This document shows, piece by piece, positions 1 through 9,780 of a stretch of 64,000 nucleotides of DNA. Below the pieces are notes generated by a model. The model was not told where the DNA came from. It made no database searches and saw only the letters and a program-made list of their open reading frames with translations. The DNA is from an uncultured Bryobacteraceae bacterium (GTDB lineage: Bacteria; Acidobacteriota; Terriglobia; Bryobacterales; Bryobacteraceae). Made by a program: the position numbers and the translations under genes. Location of the stretch: the NCBI GenBank assembly GCA_938003835.1, contig CALKXJ010000023.1, positions 19,587 through 83,586 on the forward strand. Direction: 5' to 3'. Positions within the stretch are counted from its first letter, which is position 1. Each line of letters opens with the position of its first letter.

Positions 1-457
1 GGCCGTCGGGCTCGTCCATGCGCCGGCAGTCGTTGGTGCCCAGAAGAATGACGGCGCACTCGAAGCGGTGGCGCAGGACCGTGCGGTGCAGCCGGTTCAG
101 GACGCCGGCGGCCGTGTCGCCGGAGACCGCCGAGTCGATGATCCGCCGGTTCGGATCGGCGGCCCAATACCGGCGCAGGATCTTCACCCAGCTCTGGCGG
201 TCGCTGGTGAGCGAGTCGCCAAGCGCCAGAAGCGTCACCGGTGAAGCGGCGGGCCGGAGCGGCAGCTCGCGCGCGAGACGTTCCGCCAGGCCCCTCACCG
301 TCTCCTGGAAACGCCGCTCGATCGACTCCAGTTCGTCCAGGGAAACGCCGTAGATGCGCGCGATCGAGGCCAGATCGTCCTCTTCAATCAGAAAGCCGAG
401 CCACTTAAACAGGTTGTACTTGTGGACGAAGTCGAGCGGATAGGGAAGCGCGTTCAT
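1..457 (-). CDS. SGNH/GDSL-family hydrolase, N-terminal 152 residues (cut by window edge)
   Basis: The minus-strand frame opens with ATG at 457 and stays open to the window edge, so only the N-terminal part is present. About 65-75 residues in, it carries the block LLALGDSLTSD, the nucleophile block of SGNH hydrolases, and near the edge ILLGTNDCRR, the block III Gly-Asn type motif (here GTND). The first 60 residues are an alpha-helical extension without a signal peptide. Families with these motifs are esterases, lipases or acetyl-xylan/rhamnogalacturonan deacetylases; the substrate cannot be told. It starts 5 bp after the mqnE stop, so it is probably the last gene read from the menaquinone operon. 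The catalytic Asp/His block lies outside the window. Confidence 0.8.
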   Translation of the reverse strand, partial: MNALPYPLDFVHKYNLFKWLGFLIEEDDLASIARIYGVSLDELESIERRFQETVRGLAERLARELPLRPAASPVTLLALGDSLTSDRQSWVKILRRYWAADPNRRIIDSAVSGDTAAGVLNRLHRTVLRHRFECAVILLGTNDCRRMDEPDG

Positions 458-462
458 GGGTT

Positions 463-1587
463 TCAAATCAGCACCGTAAATGTGGTCTCGGTGCGCGCGA
501 CAGGACGATAAAGCGTATCGCGCTCTACCGGCTGCCGGCCGGCCTTGCGGATCAGCTCGAGCAGCTCGCTGCGCCGCAAGGCCTGCCGCGTCGTGGCGCC
601 GGCGTCGTGGTAGATGCGCTCTTCGACGATGGTGCCGTCGATATCGTCTGCGCCGAAGCGCTGCGCAACCTGGGCGATGCGCGGCGTCATCATCACCCAG
701 TAGGCCTTGATGTGCGGGATGTTGTCGAGCAAAAGGCGCGAGACGGCGACGTTTTTGAGATCCGCAAAGCCGGTCGTCTTCGGCAGATGCCGCAGCGCGG
801 TGTTGTCCGGATGGAAGGCCAGCGGGATGAAGGTGACAAAGCCGCCGGTCTCATCCTGGAGCGCCCGCAGCCGGAGCAGGTGATCGACGCGGTCCTCTTC
901 CGTCTCGATGTGGCCGTAAAGCATGGTGCAGTTGGAGCGGATGCCGAGCTGGTGGGCCGTCCGGGCCACCTCGAGCCACTCCTCGCCGTCGATCTTGTGA
1001 TCGCAGATGATGCGCCGCACCCGCTCGCTGAAGATCTCCGCGCCCCCGCCCGGCATCGAGTCCATGCCGGCCTCCCGTAGCCGGAGCAGCACCTCACGGA
1101 CCGGAATCTTCTCGCGCCGGGCCAGATAGGCCACCTCGACCATCGTGAAGGCTTTGAGATGCACCTCGGGAAAGCGCGCCTTCAGGCCCCGCAGCATCTC
1201 GCAATACCAGTCGAGTGTCAGCTCCGGATGCAGGCCGCCGACGATATGGAATTCCGTCGCCGCCTCTTCGTAGCCGCGACCCGCGGCTTCCCAGACCTGC
1301 TCGAGCGACATGGTGTAGGCGCGGGGATCCCGGATGCGCTTGCCGAAGGCGCACAGCCGGCAACTGGCCACGCAAACGTCGGTCGGGTTGATGTGCCGGT
1401 TGACGTTGAAATACGTTACCGAGCCGTGCAGCCTCTCCCGGACCAAGTTCGCCAGGTAGCCGAGACCCAGCAGATCGTGCGTCCGGTAGAGCATTACGCC
1501 GTCATCGAAATCGAGCCGCACGCCCCGCACGACCTTGTCGCGAATCGGCTCCAGCCTGCGGTCCTCGAAATACGGCTCCAGTTTCAT
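463..1587 (-). CDS. mqnE: Aminofutalosine synthase (radical SAM), menaquinone biosynthesis
   Basis: This radical SAM enzyme joins SAM's 5'-deoxyadenosyl group to 3-[(1-carboxyvinyl)oxy]benzoate to give 6-amino-6-deoxyfutalosine in the futalosine menaquinone route. The cluster motif CVASCRLC (CX3CX2C) follows the typical FNVNRHINPTD segment, and EFHIVGGLHP, KAFTMVE and PGGGAEIFS are conserved in the MqnE branch. I chose ATG 1587 (MKLEPYFEDR, 374 aa) over the longer frame reaching 1653: the extra residues look unlike the family and a GAGGGG Shine-Dalgarno lies just upstream within the end of the preceding gene. The gap to that gene (prenyltransferase) is 4 bp, so the two are translationally close. 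MqnE and MqnC are related; the motifs and operon fit MqnE better. Confidence 0.88.
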   Translation of the reverse strand: MKLEPYFEDRRLEPIRDKVVRGVRLDFDDGVMLYRTHDLLGLGYLANLVRERLHGSVTYFNVNRHINPTDVCVASCRLCAFGKRIRDPRAYTMSLEQVWEAAGRGYEEAATEFHIVGGLHPELTLDWYCEMLRGLKARFPEVHLKAFTMVEVAYLARREKIPVREVLLRLREAGMDSMPGGGAEIFSERVRRIICDHKIDGEEWLEVARTAHQLGIRSNCTMLYGHIETEEDRVDHLLRLRALQDETGGFVTFIPLAFHPDNTALRHLPKTTGFADLKNVAVSRLLLDNIPHIKAYWVMMTPRIAQVAQRFGADDIDGTIVEERIYHDAGATTRQALRRSELLELIRKAGRQPVERDTLYRPVARTETTFTVLI

Positions 1588-1591
1588 CGCT

Positions 1592-2485
<894 letters not shown>

Positions 2486-2526
2486 CCCCTGCGCGCGATC
2501 TGAAGCTATCGATACCATTGTATTTG

Positions 2527-2982
2527 ATGGGCGCCGGACGGCTGCATTTCCTCGTCTTGACGGCGGTCGCCTTCCTGGCGTGCCGCAACGACGCGCTCAA
2601 GCTCGAAGATATGAACACGCGGCCCGTCCGGCTGCCTAGCGGCGCGGTGATTCGCGCCGAGGTGATGGTGCATCCGGAAGACATGATCCGCGGCATGATG
2701 TACCGTGATTCGCTCGCGCCCGACCGCGGCATGTTGTTCATTCACGGGGAACCGGGGCAATACACCTATTGGATGTACCAGGTGAAGATACCGCTGGACA
2801 TTATCTGGCTCGACGCCGACAAGCGCATCGTCGAAATGTCGCCTCACACGCCTCCGTGCACCACCCGCGCCAGCAAATGCCCGCACTACGGCGGCAACGC
2901 GAAAGCGCTTTACGTGCTCGAACTCGCCGCCGGCAGCATCGACAGACACGGCTTGCGCCTCGGCAGCCAGCTGGAATTTTGA
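2527..2982 (+). CDS. DUF192-family exported protein
   Basis: A 151-residue protein with a hydrophobic N-terminus ([14 protein letters not shown]) that reads as a signal peptide; the Cys could be a lipidation site, though the box is not canonical. The body matches DUF192: an [20 protein letters not shown] segment, then [24 protein letters not shown] and a C-terminal [16 protein letters not shown]. The molecular role of DUF192 is unknown; members are small secreted or periplasmic beta-rich proteins. I chose ATG 2527 over the upstream TTG at 2518. It precedes larB by 10 bp and is probably co-transcribed. Divergent from mqnP with overlapping start regions. Confidence 0.78.
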   Translation: MGAGRLHFLVLTAVAFLACRNDALKLEDMNTRPVRLPSGAVIRAEVMVHPEDMIRGMMYRDSLAPDRGMLFIHGEPGQYTYWMYQVKIPLDIIWLDADKRIVEMSPHTPPCTTRASKCPHYGGNAKALYVLELAAGSIDRHGLRLGSQLEF

Positions 2983-2992
2983 GGGGAGGACT

Positions 2993-3739
2993 ATGGATCC
3001 GGACAGACTGCGGCAGCTTCTCGAAGAGGTGCGCAGCGGTGCGACCAGCGTCGACCAGGCGCTCGCCCGGCTCGGGCATATGCCTTTTGAAGATCTGGGC
3101 TTTGCCAAGATCGACCATCACCGCGCTTTGCGGCATGGCATGCCCGAAGTCGTCTTCGGCAAGGGCAAGACGGCGGAGGAGATCGTCGAAATCGGCCGGA
3201 GGCTGGCCGAGCGCAACGAGAATCTGCTGGCCACCCGCGTGCCGCGCGAGGCGGCGGACATCTTCTGCCGCGAGTTTCCGGATGCCGAGTACTTCCCGCG
3301 GTCGGGCGCCTTGCGCCTTTGGCGGGATCGCAGGATCCAGGGCAAGGGCACCATTGCCGTTGTCTGTGCCGGAACCAGCGACATTCCGGTCGCCGAGGAG
3401 GCCCAGGTGACCGCTGAAGTGATGGGCAACGTTATCGATGTCATCCACGACATCGGCGTGGCGGGCATCCATCGCCTGCTCAACCACCGCGCGCGGCTAG
3501 CCCAGGCCCGGGTCATCATCGTCTGCGCGGGTATGGAAGGCGCCTTGCCGAGCGCCGTCGGAGGCCTGGTCTCCTGCCCGGTGATCGCCGTACCCACCAG
3601 CGTGGGCTACGGAGCCAGCTTCCACGGCTTGGCCGCGCTGCTCAGTATGCTGAATAGTTGCGCGAGTAACGTGGCCGTGGTCAACATCGACAACGGCTTC
3701 GGCGCCGGCTACGTCGCCAGCCTGATCAACCGGCTTTGA
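2993..3739 (+). CDS. larB: Nickel pincer cofactor biosynthesis protein LarB
   Basis: LarB carboxylates and hydrolyses nicotinic acid adenine dinucleotide to pyridinium-3,5-biscarboxylate mononucleotide, the first step of the nickel-pincer nucleotide cofactor used by lactate racemase and other LarA-family enzymes. The 248-residue protein has the LarB N-terminal helical part ([17 protein letters not shown]) and the C-terminal PurE-like (AIR carboxylase) fold with [48 protein letters not shown] and the final [16 protein letters not shown] sequence precedes ATG 2993. The partner genes larC, larE and larA are not adjacent, so the rest of the pathway must be elsewhere if active. Confidence 0.93.
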   Translation: MDPDRLRQLLEEVRSGATSVDQALARLGHMPFEDLGFAKIDHHRALRHGMPEVVFGKGKTAEEIVEIGRRLAERNENLLATRVPREAADIFCREFPDAEYFPRSGALRLWRDRRIQGKGTIAVVCAGTSDIPVAEEAQVTAEVMGNVIDVIHDIGVAGIHRLLNHRARLAQARVIIVCAGMEGALPSAVGGLVSCPVIAVPTSVGYGASFHGLAALLSMLNSCASNVAVVNIDNGFGAGYVASLINRL

Positions 3740-3980
3740 AGCCCCTGAGGCCGACCGAGCCGAACACCTGAGCTCTCAAGCCGGAAGCCTGAGCCGCCGA
3801 TGAGATGCGTAGCTATGCAACACAACGAAGATCTCCTTCAAGTGCTGGGCTTCCAACTCGACTTGCTGCGGCTGGCGACGGTCCCGCATGCGGCCGGATC
3901 GAAAGATGGGCACGTGCCCGAGTCCGAAGAGCTGAGGCGGATGATCGGGCAGCTTCCCGCGCGGATTCCCGCTTGCCAAA

Positions 3981-4004
3981 TGGGGATTGAGTATACTGTC
4001 CCCA
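3981..4004. repeat. Imperfect inverted repeat, TGGGGA...TCCCCA
   Basis: Six-base arms TGGGGA and TCCCCA flank a 12-base centre containing the self-complementary AGTATACT, placed one base off the centre of the outer dyad. It lies in the 271-bp gap between larB and the amidohydrolase, just past the stop of the latter on the minus strand. It may be a weak hairpin terminator or a dispersed repeat remnant. Apart from this element I see no convincing gene in 3740-4010. Confidence 0.35.
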
Positions 4005-4010
4005 ATTTTC

Positions 4011-5213
4011 TTACTGCGGGCGGTCGCTCACGAGCACGCCGTTGATGATCACGCCGGTGGTGTGGCTGGTGTATTCGAACGGGTCGCCGTCAAAGAGCGC
4101 CAGATCGGCGTCCTTGCCCGGCTCGAGACTCCCCAGCCGGTCTGAAATGCCCAACAACCGCGCCGCGTCGATGGTCAACGCCGCCAAGGCCGACTCAAAG
4201 CCCAGGCCATAGGAGGCCGCCACGGCCGCCTCGAACAGCACCACGCGGGTCTTCGGCACGTAGCTCTCATAACCGCTCTGCATCGCAAAGGGGATGCCCG
4301 CTGCCTTGAGCTTGGCCGCCGTCTCGAAGCTGATGTTTTCCGTCTCCCCGCCAGCCCGCTGCATGGCCGGATGAATGATCACCGGATAGCCCGAGGCCCG
4401 GATCTCCTCGAGCACCAGATACGCCTCGGCCACGTTCGACAGCACCAGGCGCAGGCCGAACTCCTTGCCGAGGCGAATGGCCGAGAGAATGTCGTGCGCC
4501 CGGTCCACCGTCACCAGCAGGGGTTTTTCCCCGCGCAACACCTGGATCCACACCTCCGTGGCGAGATCGCGCGTAGCCTCCTCGGGTTTCTTCTCGCGCC
4601 GGCGTATCGCCTCCTGAGCCTTGACCAGTTCGGCGCGCAGCATCGCAATCGCCTTGGCGCGCGTGCCCGGACTCTTGCCCGCCTCTCTCTCCCGCGCGCC
4701 GCCGCCAAGCGTGGAGGCCACCATCACATCCGGCTTCACCAGCGCCTGCTCGACCGTCGGCCCGGCCGTCTTGACGATCATCGTCTGGCCGGAGACCAGG
4801 ATGCCGGGGCCATGTCCGGTATGCAGCGTCGTGATGCCGTACCCGCGCAAATATTCGATCAGCGGCTCGCGCGGATCGTAGGCGTCGACGGCGCGCAACT
4901 CCGGTTGAATGGGCTTGGAGCGCTCCACCTGCTCCTGATCGTGCGCCTGGTTGAGGTAGCCGCTCAGGCCCACCACCGTGTAGGCGTCGATCAGACCCGG
5001 AGTGACGACCTTGGCGGTCAGCTTGCGGTAGCCGGCCGGCACGCGCAGCTCGGAGCTCGGACCGACGCGCTCAATCTTGCCGTCCCGGATCAACACCACG
5101 CCGTCACGAATGGCCGGACCGGCCATGGTGTACACGGTTTCGCCCACGACGGCGAGCTGCGCCGGGAGTGTAACGGGCAGCGCCAGCAGCGCCACGAGCC
5201 ACCGGAACCTCAT
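4011..5213 (-). CDS. Secreted amidohydrolase-fold protein lacking metal ligands (probable pseudoenzyme)
   Basis: A 400-residue imidazolonepropionase-like amidohydrolase with signal peptide (LVALLALPVTLPAQ). The fold hallmarks remain: the beta-sandwich start, KVVTPGLIDAY at about 68-78 and the C-terminal GSLEPGKDADLALFDGDPF. The metal-binding residues of the intact upstream paralogue are gone: its HSH becomes YTV (Tyr78, Val80), HFHTHRHDDI becomes VTVDRAHDI, and HTDDG becomes QSGYE. It is therefore unlikely to be a classical metallohydrolase and may be a structural or regulatory partner. ATG 5213 overlaps the upstream stop in an ATGA, giving a 4-nt coupling; the GTG at 5222 is less likely. Confidence 0.82.
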   Translation of the reverse strand: MRFRWLVALLALPVTLPAQLAVVGETVYTMAGPAIRDGVVLIRDGKIERVGPSSELRVPAGYRKLTAKVVTPGLIDAYTVVGLSGYLNQAHDQEQVERSKPIQPELRAVDAYDPREPLIEYLRGYGITTLHTGHGPGILVSGQTMIVKTAGPTVEQALVKPDVMVASTLGGGAREREAGKSPGTRAKAIAMLRAELVKAQEAIRRREKKPEEATRDLATEVWIQVLRGEKPLLVTVDRAHDILSAIRLGKEFGLRLVLSNVAEAYLVLEEIRASGYPVIIHPAMQRAGGETENISFETAAKLKAAGIPFAMQSGYESYVPKTRVVLFEAAVAASYGLGFESALAALTIDAARLLGISDRLGSLEPGKDADLALFDGDPFEYTSHTTGVIINGVLVSDRPQ

Positions 5214-6499
5214 TGCAGCCACTCCTCGTCGACGTAGAAATCGCCGGGCCGGCTGGCGCCGTAGCCGCCCACCGCATAGAGCCGATCCTGAGCCACCGTC
5301 CTGTCGAAGACCTTGACGCCCTCGACCCAGGTTTCGAGCACCTTGGTGTACACGCTAAAGGGATCGCCCGAGAGGATGACGAAGTCGGCGTCTTTGCCGG
5401 GCTCGAGCGAGCCGATGCGGCTTTCGAGATCGAGCATCCGGGCGCCGGCGATCGTCAGCGCTTCGAGCGCCTTTTGCCGTGACATGCCCGCCCGGACCGC
5501 CAACGCCGCCATGCGCAGGAACAAGCGCGAATCGGTGACGCCGTCGTCGGTGTGAAAGGCGGTGAGCACGCCGGCCCGCTCCAGCGCGGCGCCGCTGATG
5601 AAGCGGTTGTCCTTGGCCTCGATCTTGCCCCCGGGGCTGTCGATCAGGATCAGCGAGCAGGGTACGCCTGCCTTGGCGATCTCGTCCGCCACCATCCAAG
5701 CGTCGCTCACGTGGTGCAGCACGGCGCGAAAGCCGAACTCTTTTTGCAGCCGCAGCACGGTGAGGATATCGTCGTGCCGGTGCGTGTGGAAATGAACCAT
5801 CCGCTTGCCGTCGAGCACCTCAACCAGCGCCTCGAGGCGCAGATCCCGTTCCGGCAGCTTCTCGGGGTCCCCGGCGGCCTTCCGGATCTTGTCCCGGTAT
5901 TCGACGGCCTTGATGAGTTGCTCGCGCAACAGGGCCGCAGACTTGGCCCGGGTGCCGGGGAAAGGGGGCGCGCGGCGCGAGTTGGTTCCGTTGGCCATCT
6001 TCATGCCGCCGGCGATCGAGCCGTCGGCATTGCGGAGGGCTAACTCGTCGATGGTGCGCCCATCGCGCAACTTCAAGTAAATGGTCTGACCGCTCAGCAG
6101 GTGGCCGGAACCGGGCATGATGTTCACCGTGGTGATGCCGCCCGCCTGGGCCTTCTGGAGCCGGCTGTCGCGCACGTCGATGGAATCGAGCGCACGGGCG
6201 TCGGGCTGAATCGGCGCGCTCGAGTCACCGCCCTCGACGCTGCCGATGTGGCTGTGGGTGTCCACGAGTCCGGGCAGGATCACCTTGCCTCGCACGTCGA
6301 TGACCTCGGCGTCACCTGGGGGCGAGAGCTTCTGGCGCGGCCCGACGGCCACAATCTTGCCCTGCCGGATCAGCAGGGCGCCGTCTTCGATTTCGGTGCT
6401 GGTGATCGGAATGATCCTCGCCCCGATGAACAGCATGGGGCGCTCCTGCGCGGTGACCCAGCCGGCGAGGAGAAACGCAACGACTGCAAGCTTCTTCAT
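5210..6499 (-). CDS. Secreted metal-dependent amidohydrolase
   Basis: A 429-residue amidohydrolase-superfamily enzyme with a signal peptide (KLAVVAFLLAGWVTAQ), so it acts in the periplasm or outside. The binuclear-metal motif HSH (His82, His84) follows KVILPGLVDT, and downstream lie the HFHTHRHDDI and FHTDDGVTDS segments that supply further ligands and the catalytic Asp. The C-terminus GSLEPGKDADFVILSGDPF is typical of imidazolonepropionase-like members. Substrate unknown; dipeptide, cyclic amide or N-acyl amino acid hydrolysis are all possible. It is translationally coupled to a ligandless paralogue immediately downstream. Homologous tandem pairs are known in Acidobacteriota and Bacteroidota. 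Confidence 0.87.
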   Translation of the reverse strand: MKKLAVVAFLLAGWVTAQERPMLFIGARIIPITSTEIEDGALLIRQGKIVAVGPRQKLSPPGDAEVIDVRGKVILPGLVDTHSHIGSVEGGDSSAPIQPDARALDSIDVRDSRLQKAQAGGITTVNIMPGSGHLLSGQTIYLKLRDGRTIDELALRNADGSIAGGMKMANGTNSRRAPPFPGTRAKSAALLREQLIKAVEYRDKIRKAAGDPEKLPERDLRLEALVEVLDGKRMVHFHTHRHDDILTVLRLQKEFGFRAVLHHVSDAWMVADEIAKAGVPCSLILIDSPGGKIEAKDNRFISGAALERAGVLTAFHTDDGVTDSRLFLRMAALAVRAGMSRQKALEALTIAGARMLDLESRIGSLEPGKDADFVILSGDPFSVYTKVLETWVEGVKVFDRTVAQDRLYAVGGYGASRPGDFYVDEEWLQ

Positions 6500-6576
6500 G
6501 TCGGCAGAAACGAATCTTCAGTCTAGCCGATCCTGACCGCTTGCTATGCTGAGGTAGGAAAAGGGAGCAGCCACTG

Positions 6577-7092
6577 TTGCGGCGTTTGATCGAGGCATTT
6601 CGCGCTTTCTTCTCGACTCTGGCGGGCGGCGAACCGGCGCGCCCCGCCCCGACGCCCGCGCCGGCGCCAACACCGCCCCCGACTCCGTCCGGACCCGAGC
6701 TTGCGCCCGAAACAGGCGCCCTTCAGTTGCTCGCCATCCTGCAACGGGAAGCCCGCCTGGTCGACTTCCTGATGGAGGATCTGGGCGCTTATTCCGACGC
6801 TCAGGTCGGCGCTGCGGTTCGCGCCGTGCACGAGGGAAGCCGCCAGGCGCTCATGCGGCACATTCCGCTCGAGCCCGTCATCGACGGCATCGAGGGCTCC
6901 TGGGTCCGGGTCGAACCGGGCGCCGCCGATCCCTCGGCGGTCCGGTTTCTGGGCAAGGTCGCAGCCCAGGGCACGCCGGAAGGGGGCCTGTTGCGGCATC
7001 GCGGCTGGCGGGCGCGTCGCGTCGAGCTTCCCCGGCCCGGAGCGGGACAGGATCCGGCCGTGATCGCTCCTGCGGAGATCGAGGTCGAATAA
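6577..7092 (+). CDS. DUF2760-family protein, partner of the downstream Hsp70
   Basis: 171 residues starting at TTG 6577, preceded by an AAGGGAG Shine-Dalgarno. The N-terminus (MRRLIEAFRAFFSTL) is amphipathic, followed by a proline/alanine linker of about 25 residues and a folded domain beginning ALQLLAILQREARLVDFLMED, the DUF2760 signature. The domain ends with LPRPGAGQDPAVIAPAEIEVE. No catalytic motif is visible. DUF2760 genes commonly sit next to Hsp70-like genes with a DUF3731 tail, as here with a 6-bp gap, so a co-chaperone or substrate-adaptor role is a reasonable inference, not a demonstrated one. Confidence 0.8.
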   Translation: MRRLIEAFRAFFSTLAGGEPARPAPTPAPAPTPPPTPSGPELAPETGALQLLAILQREARLVDFLMEDLGAYSDAQVGAAVRAVHEGSRQALMRHIPLEPVIDGIEGSWVRVEPGAADPSAVRFLGKVAAQGTPEGGLLRHRGWRARRVELPRPGAGQDPAVIAPAEIEVE

Positions 7093-7098
7093 CCGGCA

Positions 7099-9780
7099 TT
7101 GACACCGCAGTACGTCATCGGGATCGATCTCGGAACCACCAATTCGGCGCTGGCCTATGTCGAAGCGGGCCGGGCCGGAAACGCCGATTTCCCTCCGATC
7201 CAGGTTCTTGAAATTCCTCAGCAGGTGGCCGAGGGCGTCATCGAGGGGCGGCGCGTTCTGCCGTCGTTCCTGTATCTTGGCCCGCCGCGCCTTGTCGGCG
7301 TGTGGGCGCGAGAACAGGGCGCCCTGACGCCGGCGCGGGTGGTGAGCTCGGCCAAGTCCTGGCTGTCGAACCCTGAAGTGGAGCGCACGGCGCGCATCCT
7401 CCCCTGGGAGGCGCGGCCGGAAGAACGCAGCGTCTCGCCGGTCGAAGCCTCGGCGGAATACCTGGCGCACCTCAAGCGCGCCTGGGAGGATTCAGGACGC
7501 GGCCCTACCGGCGAGCAGCGCGTGGTGCTCACCGTTCCGGCCTCCTTCGACGAGGAGGCGCGCGAGCTCACCGTCGCTGCCGCCGAGCAGGCCGGCCTCG
7601 GCGAGATCCTCTTGCTCGAGGAGCCCTCGGCGGCCTTTTATGCCTGGGTGGCACGCCATCCGGCGGACGCCCGCCGGCTGCTTTCAGACGGCCAGCTCGT
7701 GCTCGTCTGCGACGTCGGCGGCGGCACCACGGACTTCACGCTGATCCGCGTGGCGCGCTCGGGCGACGAGCTCGACTTTACCCGGACGGCCGTCGGCAAG
7801 CACCTGCTGCTCGGCGGGGACAATCTGGATCTGACGCTCGCCTGGCTGGTGGAGAGCAAACTGGGCAAGGCGCTGTCGCTGCGGCAGCGCGCCGCGCTGC
7901 GCCGCCAGTGCGCCGCGGCCAAGGAGCGGCTGCTCACCGACCCGGCCGCCGAGCGGGCCGAGATCACCGTTCTTGGCGCTGGAAGCTCTCTGATCGGGGG
8001 CACGCTCAAGACCGAGATCATGCGCGAGGAGGCGATCGAGCTCACTTACGAGGGGTTCCTTCCCGCCTGCCGGCTGGAGGACAAGCCGCAGGAAGAAGAA
8101 AAGAGCCCCTTCCGCGAGCTGGGGCTTCCCTACGTCTCCGATCCGGCCATCACGCGCCACCTGGCGGCCTTCCTCACCGCGGCCGGCTGCGGGGCCGGCC
8201 ATGGCCCCGACGCCATTCTCTTCAACGGTGGCTTCTTCAACCCTGCAATCTGCCGGCAACGCCTCACCGACGTGGTGGCGAGCTGGTACGGGCGGCGCCC
8301 TCTGGTGCTCGAGTCAGAGAACCTGGATCTGGCCGTGGCCGTGGGAGCGGCCTACTACGGCTACGTGCGCCTCTCCGGCGCAGGCCTGCTCGTGCGCGGC
8401 GGACTTCCGCGGACCTATTACATCGGCGCGGGCGGCCCAGAGGCGACGGGCGAGCGCGTGCGAGCTGTCTGCCTGGTGCCGCGCGGTACGGAAAACGGCC
8501 TCGAGCTCGCGCTCGAGCGAGACGATTTGCAGCTCGTCACCAACCGCCCGGTGGCCTTCCGCCTTTATAGCTCGCTCACGCGCCAGGGCGAAAGCCTTGG
8601 CCAGGTGGTCGAGTTCACGCCGGAGGAGCTGGCTTCCGAAATTCACCGGCACGCCCCGCTTCATGCGGTGATACGCCTCGGCAAGGAGCCGGGCGACCGG
8701 CTGGTGCCGGTGAAACTGGTGGCGCGGCTCACCGAGGTCGGCACGCTCGAGATATGGTGCGAGTCCAGGATCAGCGAGCACCGCTGGCGGCTTCAGTTTG
8801 AGCTGCGGACGGCCAAGGAGGAGACCCGGCCCGCGCGGATCCCCTCGACCGTGGTGAGCGAAGCGGCGCTCGAAGCCGCTACCGAGCTCTTGCGCTCTTC
8901 GTTCGATCCGAAGGGCGAGCCGCCGCTCGCCTCCGAGGAGCTGCCTTCGCGGCTCGAGCAGCTTATGGGGCTCGGGCGGCTCTCTTGGCCGCTCCAGGCG
9001 ATCCGCCGCCTTGCCGATGTCATGCTGGAGCACGCCGAGGGCCGCAGCAGGAATGCCGCCTGGGAGGCCCGATGGCTGAACCTTTGCGGCTTCTGCCTCC
9101 GGCCGGGCTTCGGCCATCCGGCCGACGAATGGCGCATCGAGCAGAGCCGCCGCATCTGGGCCGCCGGCCTTCAGTTTCCCGGCCATGCGCAGAACCAGAT
9201 CGAGTGGTGGATCTTCTGGGGGCGCGTGGCCGGCGGCCTGAATCGCAACCAGCAGATCGATCTCTTCCAGCACGTCTCGAGCTTCCTGCTTCCGCGCGGC
9301 AAGCCGGCCCGTCTGAACCCGAGCCTGCTGCGCGAGATGTGGCGCATGGCGGCGAGTCTCGAACTGCTGCCGGTGCAAGTGAAGATCAGCCTGGGCGAGG
9401 CGCTCCTGGCGCGCGTCAAGGCGGGCGATTACACCGAGAGCGAACTCTGGTGTCTGGCGCGTGTTGGCGCACGCCAGCTGTTCTACGGCCCGGCCAATCA
9501 GGTGCTGCCGGCCTCTACCGTCTCCGGTTGGGTGGGCGCGCTTGCCCCGGTGCCGCGCGCCGCCGAGGTGCTGGCCTTGATGGCCCGCCAGACCGGCGAC
9601 GCAAGCCGCGACCTTCCGCCCCCTGTGCTCGCGCTCGTCCGCCGCAGGCTCGAGCAGGAGCGCGATTCTCGCCGCCTGCTCGCCGTCTTCGAGGGCGAGC
9701 AGACCCCGGACACCGGCCTGCTCAGCCGCATTTTCGGCGAGGAGCTGCCCTCGGGGCTGGTGATCGGTTCCTTGCGCTAA
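7099..9780 (+). CDS. Hsp70-family chaperone-like ATPase with DUF3731-type C-terminus
   Basis: 893 residues, about 250 longer than DnaK. The actin-like ATPase domain (about 1-400) is clear: IGIDLGTTNSALA (phosphate-1), LLEEPSAAFYAW, VCDVGGGTTDFTL (phosphate-2) and LLGGDNLDL. The substrate-binding half of DnaK is replaced by a long region (about 500-893) rich in Trp, Arg and Leu of the kind annotated DUF3731, ending without an EEVD-like tail. The start is TTG 7099, 6 bp after the DUF2760 gene, so the pair is an operon. No DnaJ or GrpE is nearby. Client and function are unknown. Its stop overlaps the convergent sulfatase stop by 4 bp. Confidence 0.88.
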   Translation: MTPQYVIGIDLGTTNSALAYVEAGRAGNADFPPIQVLEIPQQVAEGVIEGRRVLPSFLYLGPPRLVGVWAREQGALTPARVVSSAKSWLSNPEVERTARILPWEARPEERSVSPVEASAEYLAHLKRAWEDSGRGPTGEQRVVLTVPASFDEEARELTVAAAEQAGLGEILLLEEPSAAFYAWVARHPADARRLLSDGQLVLVCDVGGGTTDFTLIRVARSGDELDFTRTAVGKHLLLGGDNLDLTLAWLVESKLGKALSLRQRAALRRQCAAAKERLLTDPAAERAEITVLGAGSSLIGGTLKTEIMREEAIELTYEGFLPACRLEDKPQEEEKSPFRELGLPYVSDPAITRHLAAFLTAAGCGAGHGPDAILFNGGFFNPAICRQRLTDVVASWYGRRPLVLESENLDLAVAVGAAYYGYVRLSGAGLLVRGGLPRTYYIGAGGPEATGERVRAVCLVPRGTENGLELALERDDLQLVTNRPVAFRLYSSLTRQGESLGQVVEFTPEELASEIHRHAPLHAVIRLGKEPGDRLVPVKLVARLTEVGTLEIWCESRISEHRWRLQFELRTAKEETRPARIPSTVVSEAALEAATELLRSSFDPKGEPPLASEELPSRLEQLMGLGRLSWPLQAIRRLADVMLEHAEGRSRNAAWEARWLNLCGFCLRPGFGHPADEWRIEQSRRIWAAGLQFPGHAQNQIEWWIFWGRVAGGLNRNQQIDLFQHVSSFLLPRGKPARLNPSLLREMWRMAASLELLPVQVKISLGEALLARVKAGDYTESELWCLARVGARQLFYGPANQVLPASTVSGWVGALAPVPRAAEVLALMARQTGDASRDLPPPVLALVRRRLEQERDSRRLLAVFEGEQTPDTGLLSRIFGEELPSGLVIGSLR

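Noticed and set aside
18..353. Plus-strand open frame of 111 codons
   Set aside because: It is antisense to the SGNH hydrolase fragment, whose GDSL and GTND motifs on the minus strand are convincing.
3800..4045. Plus-strand open frame of 81 codons in the larB/amidohydrolase gap
   Set aside because: No Shine-Dalgarno, no recognisable family, and it runs into the amidohydrolase end and across the inverted repeat.
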